Shown: one piece after another, positions 8,250 through 15,900 of the stretch
How the letters are laid out: each line of letters opens with the position of its first letter
Numbering within the stretch: the stretch's first letter is position 1
Source: Endozoicomonas ascidiicola
GTDB taxonomy: Bacteria; Pseudomonadota; Gammaproteobacteria; Pseudomonadales; Endozoicomonadaceae
DNA length: 50,254 bases
Direction of reading: 5' to 3'
NCBI RefSeq assembly: GCF_001646945.1
Contig: NZ_LUTV01000001.1
Coordinates: 579,971 to 630,224 of the forward strand
Notes under the pieces: model-generated
Seen by the model: the letters and a program-made list of their open reading frames with translations, nothing else
Databases searched by the model: none
Told to the model about the DNA's origin: nothing
Translations under genes and position numbers: made by a program

Positions 8250-9206
8250 TCAGCTGTATGAATATCGATGAAAGAACAATATTCTTTTTTTACTAGGAAC
8301 TCTCAAATCTGGTTTGAGAGCGAATGCCAAACTGTTTGCGATCTTTTTGTAAGAATATTCTTGCTCAGCGAGTTGTTGACCATTACTGCCAATTAGTTTT
8401 ACTCTTTCTTTATCCTCCCTGAGTCTATTCAGTTTATCTCTCAACTCTTCTATGGATGAATAAAGCACTACATTCTCCATATCTTTAAAGCCAAGAGCCC
8501 TGTTTTCTTGCTCCCCCTGATTCCAGGCAAACAACACACAACCAGCCGCCATTGCCTCAAAATTCTTTATCATATACTCACCCATACCAACGTCAGCACT
8601 GATAAAGAATTTAATTCTATTCAACGTTTCTACATATTCCTTTCCTGAGTTTGTTCTGGTAATAAACAGGTTATCCTCTCGATCTAGAGTATCAAGCAGC
8701 TGTTTTCTTTTTGCGTAGGTTTTATGCTTAATACTACCGATAAAACCAAGTTCAACATCCCGCTCTAGGTTAAGATTCTTGACTAGGGCATCATCATAAC
8801 ACTTTGGTATAAACACAGCATCGATACCTTCAGACTGAAGTTTTTTCGAAACTGTATACCCTGACGTTAATACTCGAACCCAAGGTATCTTCTTATAGTG
8901 CTTTGAAAATACACCTTTGTATTTACAATCTGAATAATTTTGATACGCATCATGTTCTAAAAAAATTAAATTAGAGATTGTTCTTAAAAAAGCAACTTGC
9001 TTCATTTCTTTTTTAAAGCGTAAAAACAGAACAATGCGGTCGTAGTCTTCGCACTTTATATTCTGTTTGAAGTACTTTTTTAGATCAGCCTGCTCATCTG
9101 ATGACAAACGTAAAACGGTGGCCTCGTCAAATTGGCTGGCAATTTCCGAGTAAAACCGATCCAGTAAAATACGTTGCTCATCCTGAACCAACAATAACAG
9201 CTTCAA
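8250..9206 (-). CDS. Glycosyltransferase, GT-B type (Glyco_trans_1_2-like)
   Basis: The second half resembles GT-B glycosyltransferases: VELGFIGSIKHKTYAKRK, then EYMIKNFEAMAAGCVLFAWN, the segment where such enzymes bind the donor nucleotide, and a C-terminal ENVVLYSSIEELRDKLNRL typical of the Glyco_trans_1_2 group. I move the start to TTG 9206 (MKLLLLVQDEQRILL) because CCGGAGG lies eight bases upstream, whereas the GTG at 9227 has no ribosome site. It is in line with the ligase gene and probably builds the LPS core. The acceptor is unknown. Confidence 0.8.
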   Translation of the reverse strand: MKLLLLVQDEQRILLDRFYSEIASQFDEATVLRLSSDEQADLKKYFKQNIKCEDYDRIVLFLRFKKEMKQVAFLRTISNLIFLEHDAYQNYSDCKYKGVFSKHYKKIPWVRVLTSGYTVSKKLQSEGIDAVFIPKCYDDALVKNLNLERDVELGFIGSIKHKTYAKRKQLLDTLDREDNLFITRTNSGKEYVETLNRIKFFISADVGMGEYMIKNFEAMAAGCVLFAWNQGEQENRALGFKDMENVVLYSSIEELRDKLNRLREDKERVKLIGSNGQQLAEQEYSYKKIANSLAFALKPDLRVPSKKRILFFHRYSYS

Positions 9207-9234
9207 TCTGAAAGCCTCCGGAACCACATAAATA

Positions 9235-10359
9235 TTATTGAGAAAAATGACGAATAAAAGGCAACTGCCAAAAACTCTCTTTTACTGCTTCATCAGAGAA
9301 ATATTGCAACAGCCTTTCTTCCATCGCATGGACGTTCTCATCTTTCTGTTGTTGCGAAAGTGACGGCATCTCTTTCATTATTTTTGTAAGTTCAGCATCA
9401 TCACCCAAACCAAACTTTCTCCCGGTGTTGCCAATGACTTCCGGGGCACCACCGGTATTGCAAGCAGCAATTGGTAACCCTGCTACCATCGCTTCCAGCA
9501 ACACCATTCCGAATGGTTCATGGTCAGACGTAAGCACAAATCCATCAAATGCTTTGAAATATTTTGCGGCATCTGGAATGGGGCCAGTGAACACTGTTTG
9601 TTCTGCGATGCCTAACGTTTCAGCCTCTGATTTAAGTGATGCCTCAAGCCGCCCTTTACCAACGATCACCATTAGTGACTTAGAAGAGTCTTTAGCAATA
9701 CGAGCAAACGCTTTGAGCAGAGTGCTTTGATCTTTATCCGGGTGAAGCCTACCAACATTACCATATACAAATGCATCCTTTGGGAGACTAAGTAACTCCC
9801 TGGCTTCTTCTCTACCCAGCAAACGAGATTGCTGCTTTTGAAAATCGATCCGGTTATACAAAGAGGCAATATTATGGCTCGGGAACTTTGGAAGCGATAA
9901 ACGAATATCATCCCTAATAGCTTCAGACACGCCCAGCAGGGCAAGGTGACTGCACTGGCGTTGTGTATAAAAACGACGAGACCAGCGACCATAACCTCCA
10001 AAGGCATGCTGAACCCCGACAACAAACAGATTCGGTATATGTGTGGCGATATAAACGGATTTAAATCGATGGGCTATACAAAATTCATAGCGACGAGCAC
10101 TGCATAACTCTCGAACCTGTCTTATTTGCTTTAACTTAAGGCCACGAATATCTTTCGAGGTGTTTTCGAGAAAAACCACTTCGTCTGACTCGATGAACTT
10201 TGCAACCTCATCATCTTTTCTACCTGTAAGAAAGACTGTAGCAACCTTATAATTCGTACCTTTAAATAAGGCAGCATATTGACGAGCAACGTCATGAAAT
10301 GGCATATCGTAGCCATGGCAAAGCTGTAATACCCACTTGTTCTGCTTTGTTTCTACCAT
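9235..10359 (-). CDS. Glycosyltransferase family 4
   Basis: A GT-B enzyme: FVYGNVGRLHPDKDQSTLLK opens the donor-binding domain, VFTGPIPDAAKYFKAFDGFV follows, and DHEPFGMVLLEAMVAGLPIA holds the E-x7-E motif of GT4 retaining transferases. The N-terminal half (WVLQLCHGYDMPFHDVARQY) binds the acceptor. ATG 10359 (MVETKQNKW) is preferred because AAGGA sits five bases upstream; ATG 10383 is possible. It is the first gene of the LPS core operon that runs to the terminator at 4.6 kb. Sugar specificity is not visible. Confidence 0.87.
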   Translation of the reverse strand: MVETKQNKWVLQLCHGYDMPFHDVARQYAALFKGTNYKVATVFLTGRKDDEVAKFIESDEVVFLENTSKDIRGLKLKQIRQVRELCSARRYEFCIAHRFKSVYIATHIPNLFVVGVQHAFGGYGRWSRRFYTQRQCSHLALLGVSEAIRDDIRLSLPKFPSHNIASLYNRIDFQKQQSRLLGREEARELLSLPKDAFVYGNVGRLHPDKDQSTLLKAFARIAKDSSKSLMVIVGKGRLEASLKSEAETLGIAEQTVFTGPIPDAAKYFKAFDGFVLTSDHEPFGMVLLEAMVAGLPIAACNTGGAPEVIGNTGRKFGLGDDAELTKIMKEMPSLSQQQKDENVHAMEERLLQYFSDEAVKESFWQLPFIRHFSQ

Positions 10360-10419
10360 GTTCATCCTTATGGTTTCAGGCATCGGGAATATACTCCATT
10401 AAAAGCTTTGCCCTTTCCA

Positions 10420-10452
10420 AGCCCTAAAGAAATAGCTGCTTATGAAAGCTAA
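10420..10452 (+). pseudogene. brnT: BrnT toxin C-terminal remnant
   Basis: Only the last ten codons remain: SPKEIAAYES and TAA, overlapping the ATG of the brnA-like copy exactly as in the better copy at 13268. Upstream the sequence is unrelated. This shows that a brnTA pair once stood here and lost nearly all of the toxin. Confidence 0.65.
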
Positions 10453-10863
10453 AGAGTTTGACCAAGCCTTTGATGAAGGCAACGACGCGATTAATGATCA
10501 TATTGATTGATCCAGCGCCCCGGAATGGATAGGTAAAAATCATGAAAGTCTCAGGTATCACTGAGATACAGCGGTATATGTGGCCTATGACTTAATGGTT
10601 GTAAAGTGTGCAATTTGCTTCAACACCACACAACTAAAGGCTTCAAAAATATCAGGCATTTTTCCCCTTGGTATCAAAGAGCCTTAAAGTTAGTAGTCAC
10701 TATTACTGTTAGCTACAGAAAAAATGCAGGCTTTCATGATTTTTCCCTACCGGAATGGATGATTGCCGCTCTTGATCCCGAGGCATTCAGACTGGGTATT
10801 GCCCGGCAGGCAGTGGTTAAAACCAGGCTGACCGAAAAGCTGGATCAGGGAAAGCAGGGCTAA
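10442..10863 (+). pseudogene. brnA: BrnA-like antitoxin copy, nonsense and MITE-disrupted
   Basis: The start MKAKEFDQAFDEGNDAINDH is nearly identical to the intact antitoxin at 13314, but TGA replaces the Trp codon at 10508-10510. The middle part is shorter than in the intact copy, and a 220-bp element (10530-10749) sits before the second half, which resumes as PEWMIAALDPEAFRLGIARQ in frame to a stop at 10861-10863. The CopG-type ribbon-helix-helix is therefore split. The gene is dead as an antitoxin. Confidence 0.8.
10530..10749. mobile_element. MITE with ISAs1-type ends
   Basis: A 220-bp non-coding insert with terminal inverted repeats (TAGGTAAAAATCATGAAAG at 10530-10548; the complement of TAGGGAAAAATCATGAAAG at 10731-10749). 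It is flanked by a perfect 10-bp direct repeat CCGGAATGGA at 10520-10529 and 10750-10759, the target duplication. The end sequence TAGGGAAAAATCATGAA is the same as at the edge of the ISAs1-family transposase remnant at 39555, so a related ISAs1 enzyme probably moved it. It carries no gene. Confidence 0.85.
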
Positions 10864-10924
10864 TTTTGCCAACCACTCAAGCGTGACGCACACTAAGTAA
10901 AAAATGTACGCCAGAGAAAATACT

Positions 10925-11167
10925 ATGCAAAAACTGACGTTGAGAATGGAACCAGACCAGGTTGAAAGGGCAAAATCCTATGCTGCACACCATGGTAAAT
11001 CATTATCACAGCTCGTAGCAGATTACTTTGACTCATTAACCACGGCAGAGGCCAGCGAAGAACCTTTGCCGCCCCTGACCCAAAAGCTGAAAGGTGCACT
11101 TCGAAGTGCGAACGCCAACATGGATGATAATGACTACAAAAAGTACCTGGAGGACAAATACCTGTGA
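10925..11167 (+). CDS. DUF6364-like antitoxin (ribbon-helix-helix)
   Basis: The 80-residue protein begins MQKLTLRMEPDQVERAKSYA followed by AHHGKSLSQLVADYF, a short ribbon-helix-helix domain like DUF6364 antitoxins that pair with PIN toxins, and ends in an acidic segment that would wrap the toxin. Its TGA overlaps the GTG of the PIN gene, the usual coupling in such modules. I use ATG 10925; the ATG at 10904 adds seven residues before the domain. The partner toxin is broken, so the antitoxin may persist as a regulator or decaying remnant. Confidence 0.7.
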   Translation: MQKLTLRMEPDQVERAKSYAAHHGKSLSQLVADYFDSLTTAEASEEPLPPLTQKLKGALRSANANMDDNDYKKYLEDKYL

Positions 11168-11579
11168 GCATACTGGTAGACACCAATGTCATTCTCGATG
11201 TGTTACTGGAAAGGGCACCTTTTGCTGATAACTTATCCCGCATCATGGCACTGATTGAACGTAAGCAAATGACTGGCTACTGTGTGCTACCACGCTGACG
11301 ACGATTCACTATCTGGCCTGCAAGACCATTGGCAATAAAGCTGGTCGCCAGGCCATCCAAACACTGTTGCAAATTTATCAGGTCGCCCCCGTTGGCCACA
11401 AGGTGCTTCAGATGGCACTGAATACCGGTTTCAAAAACTATGAAGTTAGCGAACTTGATGTGGCCGGGCTGACTGCAGGCGCGAGCGCCATAATTACCCG
11501 TAATGTAAAAGATTTCACGGATTCAGAACTGCCGGTTTATACACCGGAAGAGTATCTTGTCAACGTTGTAAGCAAATAG
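11164..11579 (+). pseudogene. PIN-domain toxin, frameshifted and missing acidic residues
   Basis: The start reads MSILVDTNVILDVLLERAPF with the first PIN Asp, then LIERKQMTGYC and a frame break at about 11281-11288, where TGTGTG in place of TGTG adds two bases. The correct frame continues ATTLTTIHYLACKTIGNKAG to KDFTDSELPVYTPEEYLV. PIN toxins are RNases that use a cluster of Asp/Glu. Here the expected EDA at the third site is NYEVSE, and the Asp before the ITRN motif is Ser (GASAIITRN). So the toxin is both frameshifted and catalytically degraded. Confidence 0.8.
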
Positions 11580-11637
11580 TTCAGCTTTTAAGATGAGGCG
11601 TGCACCATGCAAACTGTCGCTATACCCTGAGCATGGG

Positions 11638-11925
11638 TTAGCGTAACTCCTGAAACACTTCTGGACATTGTTCTGCAATTCTCAGTAGGGCTTTGGCTGA
11701 GCCTTGTGGTGCTCTACGCCCTTGCTCCCAATCTTGTATTGTTCGGATGCTAACACCCATAAAACCCGCAAATGCTGACTGGGATAGTTGTAATTTTTGC
11801 CTGATTTCTTTCGCTGGTAATGGGTCCGATAGAACAGAGGTTTTAAGCTTCCCTTTGCCAGACTTAAACGTTCTAATTTCTTCGATGCCATCAAGAATAT
11901 CTTAACCGATATTTCGTTCACTCAT
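11638..11925 (-). pseudogene. HigA-like HTH antitoxin with early stop
   Basis: On the minus strand, ATG 11925 has GGAGG nine bases upstream and reads MSERNIG, then TAA at 11902-11904, then an open frame DILDGIEEIRTFKSGKGKLK ending in a clear helix-turn-helix (LQLSQSAFAGFMGVSIRTIQ, DWEQGRRAPQG) and RIAEQCPEVFQELR. The whole frame is 96 codons. One change, CAA to TAA at codon 8, explains the break. It overlaps the end of the RelE-like toxin remnant upstream, in the toxin-antitoxin order seen for HigB2/HigA2-type pairs. Confidence 0.8.
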
Positions 11926-12304
11926 TTTCGATAGCCTCCGCAATTTTTCTGAGAATGTGACCAGTCATAGAGGCTTACTCAGACTTACTGTAAATGGTTA
12001 GCATCCACATTTCGTGATCACTCTTTTTCCAGTAATAAATGACCCTAACACCGCCACTTTTACCTTTCCCTTCTGTGGCCCAACGAACTTTTCGTACTCC
12101 GCCACTACCACGAACAATGTCACCTGAATCAGGCTTTTCCTGTAGATGCCATTGCAACATTCTGTTAATACCCACACCCTTCGCACTGAGCGGAGTCGAA
12201 GTGTGGTGCTTTGATCCTTCGACTCCGCTCAGGATGAACGGGGATGTATGTCTTATAACGCTTGGCTGCACTAGCTTGTCTTTATGAAAGAAGCGACCGG
12301 TCAC
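11918..12304 (-). pseudogene. RelE/HigB2-like toxin, disrupted
   Basis: The core MLQWHLQEKPDSGDIVRGSG and VRKVRWATEGKGKSGGVRVI plus YYWKKSDHEMWMLTIYSKSE is a typical HigB2/RelE mRNase. Three defects are visible: a palindromic repeat (12186-12232) inserted after about residue 20, an in-frame TAA at 11975-11977 before the last helix (TGHILRKIAEAIENE), and a probable lost base near the start, since an ATG at about 12315 lies in another frame. It cannot make a normal toxin. Confidence 0.75.
12186..12232. repeat. Dispersed palindromic repeat inside toxin remnant
   Basis: A perfect 16-bp stem (CTGAGCGGAGTCGAAG and its complement) around a 15-nt loop. The same motif is a common dispersed palindrome in many bacterial genomes. 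Here it extends the toxin reading frame without a stop but adds about 25 foreign residues, so it is an insertion into the gene. Confidence 0.8.
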
Positions 12305-12384
12305 AAACTGAACATCACCTTTTCACCCGCCTGAACAATAGCTGGTAGTATCACTTACCGGCTGAAGGCTGAGCGTCAAGAATC

Positions 12385-12403
12385 AAGATCTGACCCAGGT
12401 TTT
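12385..12403 (-). repeat. Degenerate REP-like unit
   Basis: AAGATCTGACCCAGGTTTT is a diverged reverse-orientation copy of the unit ACCGGGGTCAGGTCTTTC found in clusters near the REP-associated transposases at 39.9-42.5 kb. It lies just downstream of the intact TA pair. Confidence 0.5.
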
Positions 12404-12420
12404 CAACTACCGGTTTTCAA

Positions 12421-12708
12421 CTAAGAATTAAGCTTCGCAGTAATACCAAGCCCCAGCGCCTGCATCACCGTTAGAATAGTTTTCAGCGTTGGATTTCCAT
12501 CTTCACTGAATGAACGGTACAGCTGCTCACGGGAAAGGCCAGTTTGTTTGGCGATGCCTCCCATACCTTCGGCTCTGGCAACCACACCTAATGCTTTAGC
12601 AATATAAGAGGCATCTCCCGTTTCGAAAGCATCTGCCATAAACAGTTCAATGGCTTCCGGGCTGTCAAGGGCTGCAGCCGGATCATAATCATGAATAGAC
12701 TCTGTCAT
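12421..12708 (-). CDS. HI1420-type HTH antitoxin
   Basis: The 95-residue protein has the layout of the addiction-module antitoxin family defined by HI1420: an N-terminal toxin-binding part (DYDPAAALDSPEAIELFMAD) and a C-terminal HTH (MGGIAKQTGLSREQLYRSFS, then NPTLKTILTVMQALGLGI). It should neutralise the upstream toxin and repress the promoter at 13046-13074. It starts 29 bp after the toxin stop. This is the only TA pair between 10 and 19 kb in which I see both genes intact. Confidence 0.88.
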   Translation of the reverse strand: MTESIHDYDPAAALDSPEAIELFMADAFETGDASYIAKALGVVARAEGMGGIAKQTGLSREQLYRSFSEDGNPTLKTILTVMQALGLGITAKLNS

Positions 12709-12737
12709 TGTTTTTTCTCCCTATCTTTCGCAGTAGG

Positions 12738-13037
12738 TCAGTGGTAAGTCCGACAGGCTCCTAGGCGTTTAGCTACCTCAATATCCCGGCTTTGTGTGCT
12801 TTTATCACCACCACACAACAAGATGATAATTTCATTACCTTGTTGCCGGAAGTAAACACGGCAACCCAGACCATAGTGAACTCTTAATTCACTCACGCCC
12901 TGACCTACCGGAGAAACATCACCGGCAAGTCCGTTTGCTAAGCGGAAGATCCGAGCCGCTATGGCCGCTTTTGCTCTGGAATCCTTAAGCTTCCGCTCCC
13001 ACTTGCAGTAGATGTCGGTTTGTTTAATACTGATCAT
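12738..13037 (-). CDS. RelE/ParE-family toxin (HI1419 type)
   Basis: The 99-residue product matches the HI1419 / phage Gp49-like group of the RelE/ParE superfamily: KWERKLKDSRAKAAIAARIF, GDVSPVGQGVSELRVHYGLG, CRVYFRQQGNEIIILLCGGD and KSTQSRDIEVAKRLG. Such toxins are usually mRNA-cleaving or gyrase-directed; which applies here cannot be told. Toxin first, antitoxin second is the normal order of this subfamily. The ATG at 13037 lies eight bases from a good -10 box, so the transcript is probably almost leaderless. Confidence 0.88.
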   Translation of the reverse strand: MISIKQTDIYCKWERKLKDSRAKAAIAARIFRLANGLAGDVSPVGQGVSELRVHYGLGCRVYFRQQGNEIIILLCGGDKSTQSRDIEVAKRLGACRTYH

Positions 13038-13045
13038 AGAGAGAG

Positions 13046-13074
13046 ATTGTAGTTTATAAACTACATACTGGCAA
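13046..13074 (-). promoter_or_regulatory. TA promoter with palindromic operator
   Basis: On the minus strand, TTGCCA (13074-13069) and TACAAT (13051-13046) are spaced by exactly 17 bp, a good sigma-70 promoter. A perfect 18-bp palindrome, TGTAGTTTATAAACTACA (13048-13065), fills the spacer and overlaps the -10 box. This is the expected site for autorepression by the antitoxin. The start of transcription would fall one or two bases before the toxin ATG. Confidence 0.75.
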
Positions 13075-13196
13075 AATTCTCATCTGATCAATTCATCGAG
13101 AGTAACGGCAATACTGTTTTCCTATAACATTTACAGAGCGCCCGATACGGGTAGTGCAAGTATCAGATGGAAATGCTGGGCTTTCGTTGTTGCAAA

Positions 13197-13267
13197 ATGA
13201 AAGACCTGACCTGGCTTTTCCAATACATATTGACTTTATGCACGAAGAAAGACCTGACCCTGGTTTT
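13197..13267 (-). repeat. Two REP-like units abutting the BrnT remnant
   Basis: Units at 13197-13219 and 13239-13267 contain AAAGACCTGACC followed by TGG and a T run, the reverse complement of the repeat found near 39.9-42.5 kb. The second ends exactly where recognisable BrnT coding begins (13268), so the repeat marks the breakpoint of the toxin gene. Confidence 0.65.
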
Positions 13268-13324
13268 CGAATTATTTCGGTACGTCGTTCAAGACCCAAA
13301 GAGATAGCCGCCTATGAAAGCTAA
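13268..13324 (+). pseudogene. brnT: BrnT toxin C-terminal remnant
   Basis: The last 18 codons of a BrnT-type RNase toxin remain, RIISVRRSRPKEIAAYES, matching the conserved end of the family and overlapping the brnA start by the usual few bases. Everything upstream has been replaced by REP-like repeat units. The toxin is absent as a protein. Confidence 0.75.
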
Positions 13325-13541
13325 AGAGTTTGACCAGGCCTTTGATGAAGGCCACGACAGCATTGATGAACATATTGACTGGTCCAGCGCCCAACGCCCT
13401 GGCCTGGAAACCCGCCGAATCAATATCGACTTCCCGGAATGGATGATTGCCGCTCTTGATCGCGAGGCATCCAGACTGGGTATTGCCCGGCAGGCGGTGG
13501 TTAAAACCTGGCTGGCCGAAAAGCTGGACCGTAGACCGTAG
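13314..13541 (+). CDS. brnA: BrnA-like CopG-family antitoxin
   Basis: The protein has the BrnA layout: an N-terminal MKAKEFDQAFDEGHDSIDEH toxin-binding segment and a C-terminal ribbon-helix-helix (RRINIDFPEWMIAALDREAS, RLGIARQAVVKTWLAEKL). It would bind its promoter and BrnT, but the toxin here is only a stub, so it is an orphan. The last three codons and the stop (CGT AGA CCG TAG) fall inside the first units of heptamer array A, so the array has replaced the original 3' end. Confidence 0.85.
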   Translation: MKAKEFDQAFDEGHDSIDEHIDWSSAQRPGLETRRINIDFPEWMIAALDREASRLGIARQAVVKTWLAEKLDRRP

Positions 13542-13733
13542 ACCGTGCTCCGTGCTCCGTGCTCCGTGCTCCGTGCTCCGTGGTCCGTGGTCCGTGGTCC
13601 GTGGTCCGTGGTCCGTGGTCCGTGGTCCGTGGTCCGTAAAAAGCTTGGCTCACTCGCGCTGTCACGGTCAACAGATAACGGCCAACGGATAACGGATAAC
13701 GGATAACGGTCAACGGCTAACGGCTAACGGCCA
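13527..13733. repeat. Heptamer array A (16 + 10 units)
   Basis: Left arm 13527-13638: sixteen 7-bp units, three GACCGTR, five CTCCGTG and eight GTCCGTR. Core 13639-13663 starts AAAAGCTT. Right arm 13664-13733: ten units of form ACGGNNA (ACGGATA, ACGGTCA, ACGGCTA, ACGGCCA, one ACAGATA). Since CCGT and ACGG are complementary the whole is one large imperfect palindrome with 4-bp pairs every 7 bp. It lies between the convergent brnA and WbpM-type genes and supplies both stop codons. It has no spacers and is not a CRISPR array. Confidence 0.95.
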
Positions 13734-15763
13734 ACCTCTACTTCATGCTCAGGTTGTTTATACAACCAATCCACAACCACCGAGCTGGGCTGATACCCAT
13801 TCACATACCGAAGCAACAACTCTCTTGTTACTTTATAGTTATGCCCCTGCAGCGTGCCGGTAATTTCATCCAGCACAGTTTTAAGTGCCTCCCAGGCCAA
13901 AAGCTCTTCATAGGCACGGGAAATTTTAGGATGATCCGTACCGGTAACCGATTCACCAATCAATAACTCTTCATAGAGCTTTTCACCAGGACGGAGGCCA
14001 CTAAAGGTAATCTCAATATCTCCATCCGGAGTCTGATCATCTTTGACCGATAAACCCGAAAGCACAATCATTCGTCGGGCCAGGTCGACAATCTTCACCG
14101 GTTCGCCCATCTCCAATACAAACACATCGCCGCCTGTACCCATGGCGCCAGCCTGAATCACCAGCTGAGCCGCTTCCGGTATGCTCATAAAGTAACGATT
14201 GATTTCCGGATGGGTAACCGTAATCGGGCCACCGGTGCGAATCTGCTCCCGGAAAACTGGGATCACCGAACCACTGGAACCTAAGACATTGCCAAAGCGC
14301 ACCATGGTAAAAATCGTATGATTACTGACCTTATCTCCTGCCTGATAACCAAATAAAGATGGATGATACAGAGAGATAGACGACTCCTGACTCAGCGCCT
14401 GTAAAACCATTTCTGCCAAACGTTTGGAAGCACCCATTACGTTAGTGGGGCGAACCGCTTTATCGGTAGAAATCAGAACAAAATTCTTAACTTCTGCGAC
14501 AATGGCCGCCTGAGCGGTATACAGCGTACCCAGTACATTATTACGCAAACCCTGAGAGACATTGTGCTGAACAATCGGCACGTGTTTATAGGCGGCGGCA
14601 TGGTAAAGTGTATCGACACTATAGGTGCGCATAACGTCAACCATTCGACCAGGGTCGTTAATAGAGCCAAGCAGCGTGACTACTTGCACCGAAAGACCTT
14701 TTAAACGAATAGTCCGCTGCACCTCCTGATCAATGGCGTAGAGATTAAACTCGCTGTGTTCAAACAAAATCAGCATTTTGGGCAAACGTAGTAGCGCCTG
14801 ACGCACCATCTCGGAGCCTATTGAACCACCAGCGCCCGTCACCATCACCACTTTATTGGCGATGTGCAGATCGATCAATTCAGGAATGGGTTGCACTTCT
14901 TCCCGCCCCAGAACATCCGCAATATCAACAGCCTGAATCTCCTGAATTTTCAACCGACCGCTCGCCAGATCGCTCATCCCCGGCATGGTCTTTACCGGCA
15001 AACCGGTGGTTTCGAGCTTTCGTAAAATGCTCGCTCTTTCTGAACGACTTAACGAAGGAATCGCCAACAACACTTCTTCAGCGCCAGTTTCGCTGATTAC
15101 CTGGTTCAAACTTGGCTCAGAGAGGTAAACCCGCTTACCCACAATCACCCGACCACTGAGGGCTTCGCTGTCATCCAGAAAACCCACGGGGCGATATTCC
15201 CGGGATTTGTTCAGTGCCTCCGCAAGCTGCACACCGGCTTCTCCAGCACCATAAATTAATACCGGAATACCATTCTTATCGTGCTGCTTTTTCTGCACCA
15301 CCTCTGGCTGCAGGGAAAGAAGAATCTGCCCAATATCTTTCAGGTTATAACCCTTGAGCCATTGTCGGGCACCATATCGAGTCAGGCCTAACAACAAACC
15401 AGAAAAGCAACAGTAAAGCACCGTTACCCCTCTGGGAATATTGCCAATATTTAACAAATAAAAGCCTGCCATCATCGCCAGCACTGCAATCAGCGTTGCC
15501 TTAAGAATGGTCAGTAATACCTGATGACTCATATAACGCAGCACGGCCCGGTAAAGCCCAAAGCGAATATAAATCGGTAAAGAAACGGCAGGTGCCACCC
15601 AAACCAGCATAAAGAAAGTGGCCTGATAGCGTTGAATAAATTCATCCCACCCCAGTCGCACAGAAAATGCTAATACCAGAGCCACCCATATAGAAAGTGT
15701 ATCCAGCGCCAGGGTGATGATGCGTTTTTTATATCTCGGGAGGGAGAGGAGTTGGTTTCTCAT
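13724..15763 (-). CDS. WbpM/CapD-type nucleotide-sugar 4,6-dehydratase
   Basis: The 679-residue protein has four N-terminal membrane helices (residues about 15-145), a first Rossmann-like domain (VLIYGAGEAGVQLAEAL) and a C-terminal SDR domain with VMVTGAGGSIGSEMVRQALL, HAAAYKHVPI and the catalytic-region LISTDKAVRPTNVMGASKRL. This is the full architecture of WbpM/PglF-like enzymes, which convert UDP-GlcNAc to the 4-keto-6-deoxy sugar for O-antigen or capsule initiation. It probably works with the sugar transferase at 20944 and the aminotransferase at 16994. Its last codons and TAG stop fall within heptamer array A, and array B starts ten bases upstream of its ATG. Confidence 0.93.
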   Translation of the reverse strand: MRNQLLSLPRYKKRIITLALDTLSIWVALVLAFSVRLGWDEFIQRYQATFFMLVWVAPAVSLPIYIRFGLYRAVLRYMSHQVLLTILKATLIAVLAMMAGFYLLNIGNIPRGVTVLYCCFSGLLLGLTRYGARQWLKGYNLKDIGQILLSLQPEVVQKKQHDKNGIPVLIYGAGEAGVQLAEALNKSREYRPVGFLDDSEALSGRVIVGKRVYLSEPSLNQVISETGAEEVLLAIPSLSRSERASILRKLETTGLPVKTMPGMSDLASGRLKIQEIQAVDIADVLGREEVQPIPELIDLHIANKVVMVTGAGGSIGSEMVRQALLRLPKMLILFEHSEFNLYAIDQEVQRTIRLKGLSVQVVTLLGSINDPGRMVDVMRTYSVDTLYHAAAYKHVPIVQHNVSQGLRNNVLGTLYTAQAAIVAEVKNFVLISTDKAVRPTNVMGASKRLAEMVLQALSQESSISLYHPSLFGYQAGDKVSNHTIFTMVRFGNVLGSSGSVIPVFREQIRTGGPITVTHPEINRYFMSIPEAAQLVIQAGAMGTGGDVFVLEMGEPVKIVDLARRMIVLSGLSVKDDQTPDGDIEITFSGLRPGEKLYEELLIGESVTGTDHPKISRAYEELLAWEALKTVLDEITGTLQGHNYKVTRELLLRYVNGYQPSSVVVDWLYKQPEHEVEVGR

Positions 15764-15772
15764 TGATAGGCG

Positions 15773-15851
15773 TTTTCCGTTTTCCGTTTTCCGTTTTCCG
15801 TTTTCCGTTTTCCGAAAGCTTTTACGGCCAACGGATAACGGACAACGGCAA
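15773..15851. repeat. Heptamer array B (6 + 4 units)
   Basis: Six perfect TTTTCCG units (15773-15814), core AAAGCTTTT (15815-15823), then ACGGCCA, ACGGATA, ACGGACA and ACGGCAA (15824-15851). The core with its flanks is identical to array C over 32 bp. It lies between the divergent WbpM-type gene and the S23 gene. The reading frame through it is open into the S23 gene, encoding a 7-residue repeat, but this is unlikely to be translated. Confidence 0.95.
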
Positions 15852-15900
15852 ACGAATCATTTCTAGTCTAAAATTCGTGGTTTTAAATAAGAATGAGAAA

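Noticed and set aside
11682-11921. 79-residue ORF on the minus strand
   Set aside because: It is a shadow frame of the HTH antitoxin; the helix-turn-helix reads in a different frame of the same strand.
13447-13713. ORFs of 70-81 residues through array A on both strands
   Set aside because: Low-complexity translations of the heptamers (Arg-Gly-Pro-Trp-type repeats) without ribosome sites.
13527-13733. CRISPR array
   Set aside because: Units are contiguous 7-mers without spacers, the two arms are complementary, and there are no cas genes.
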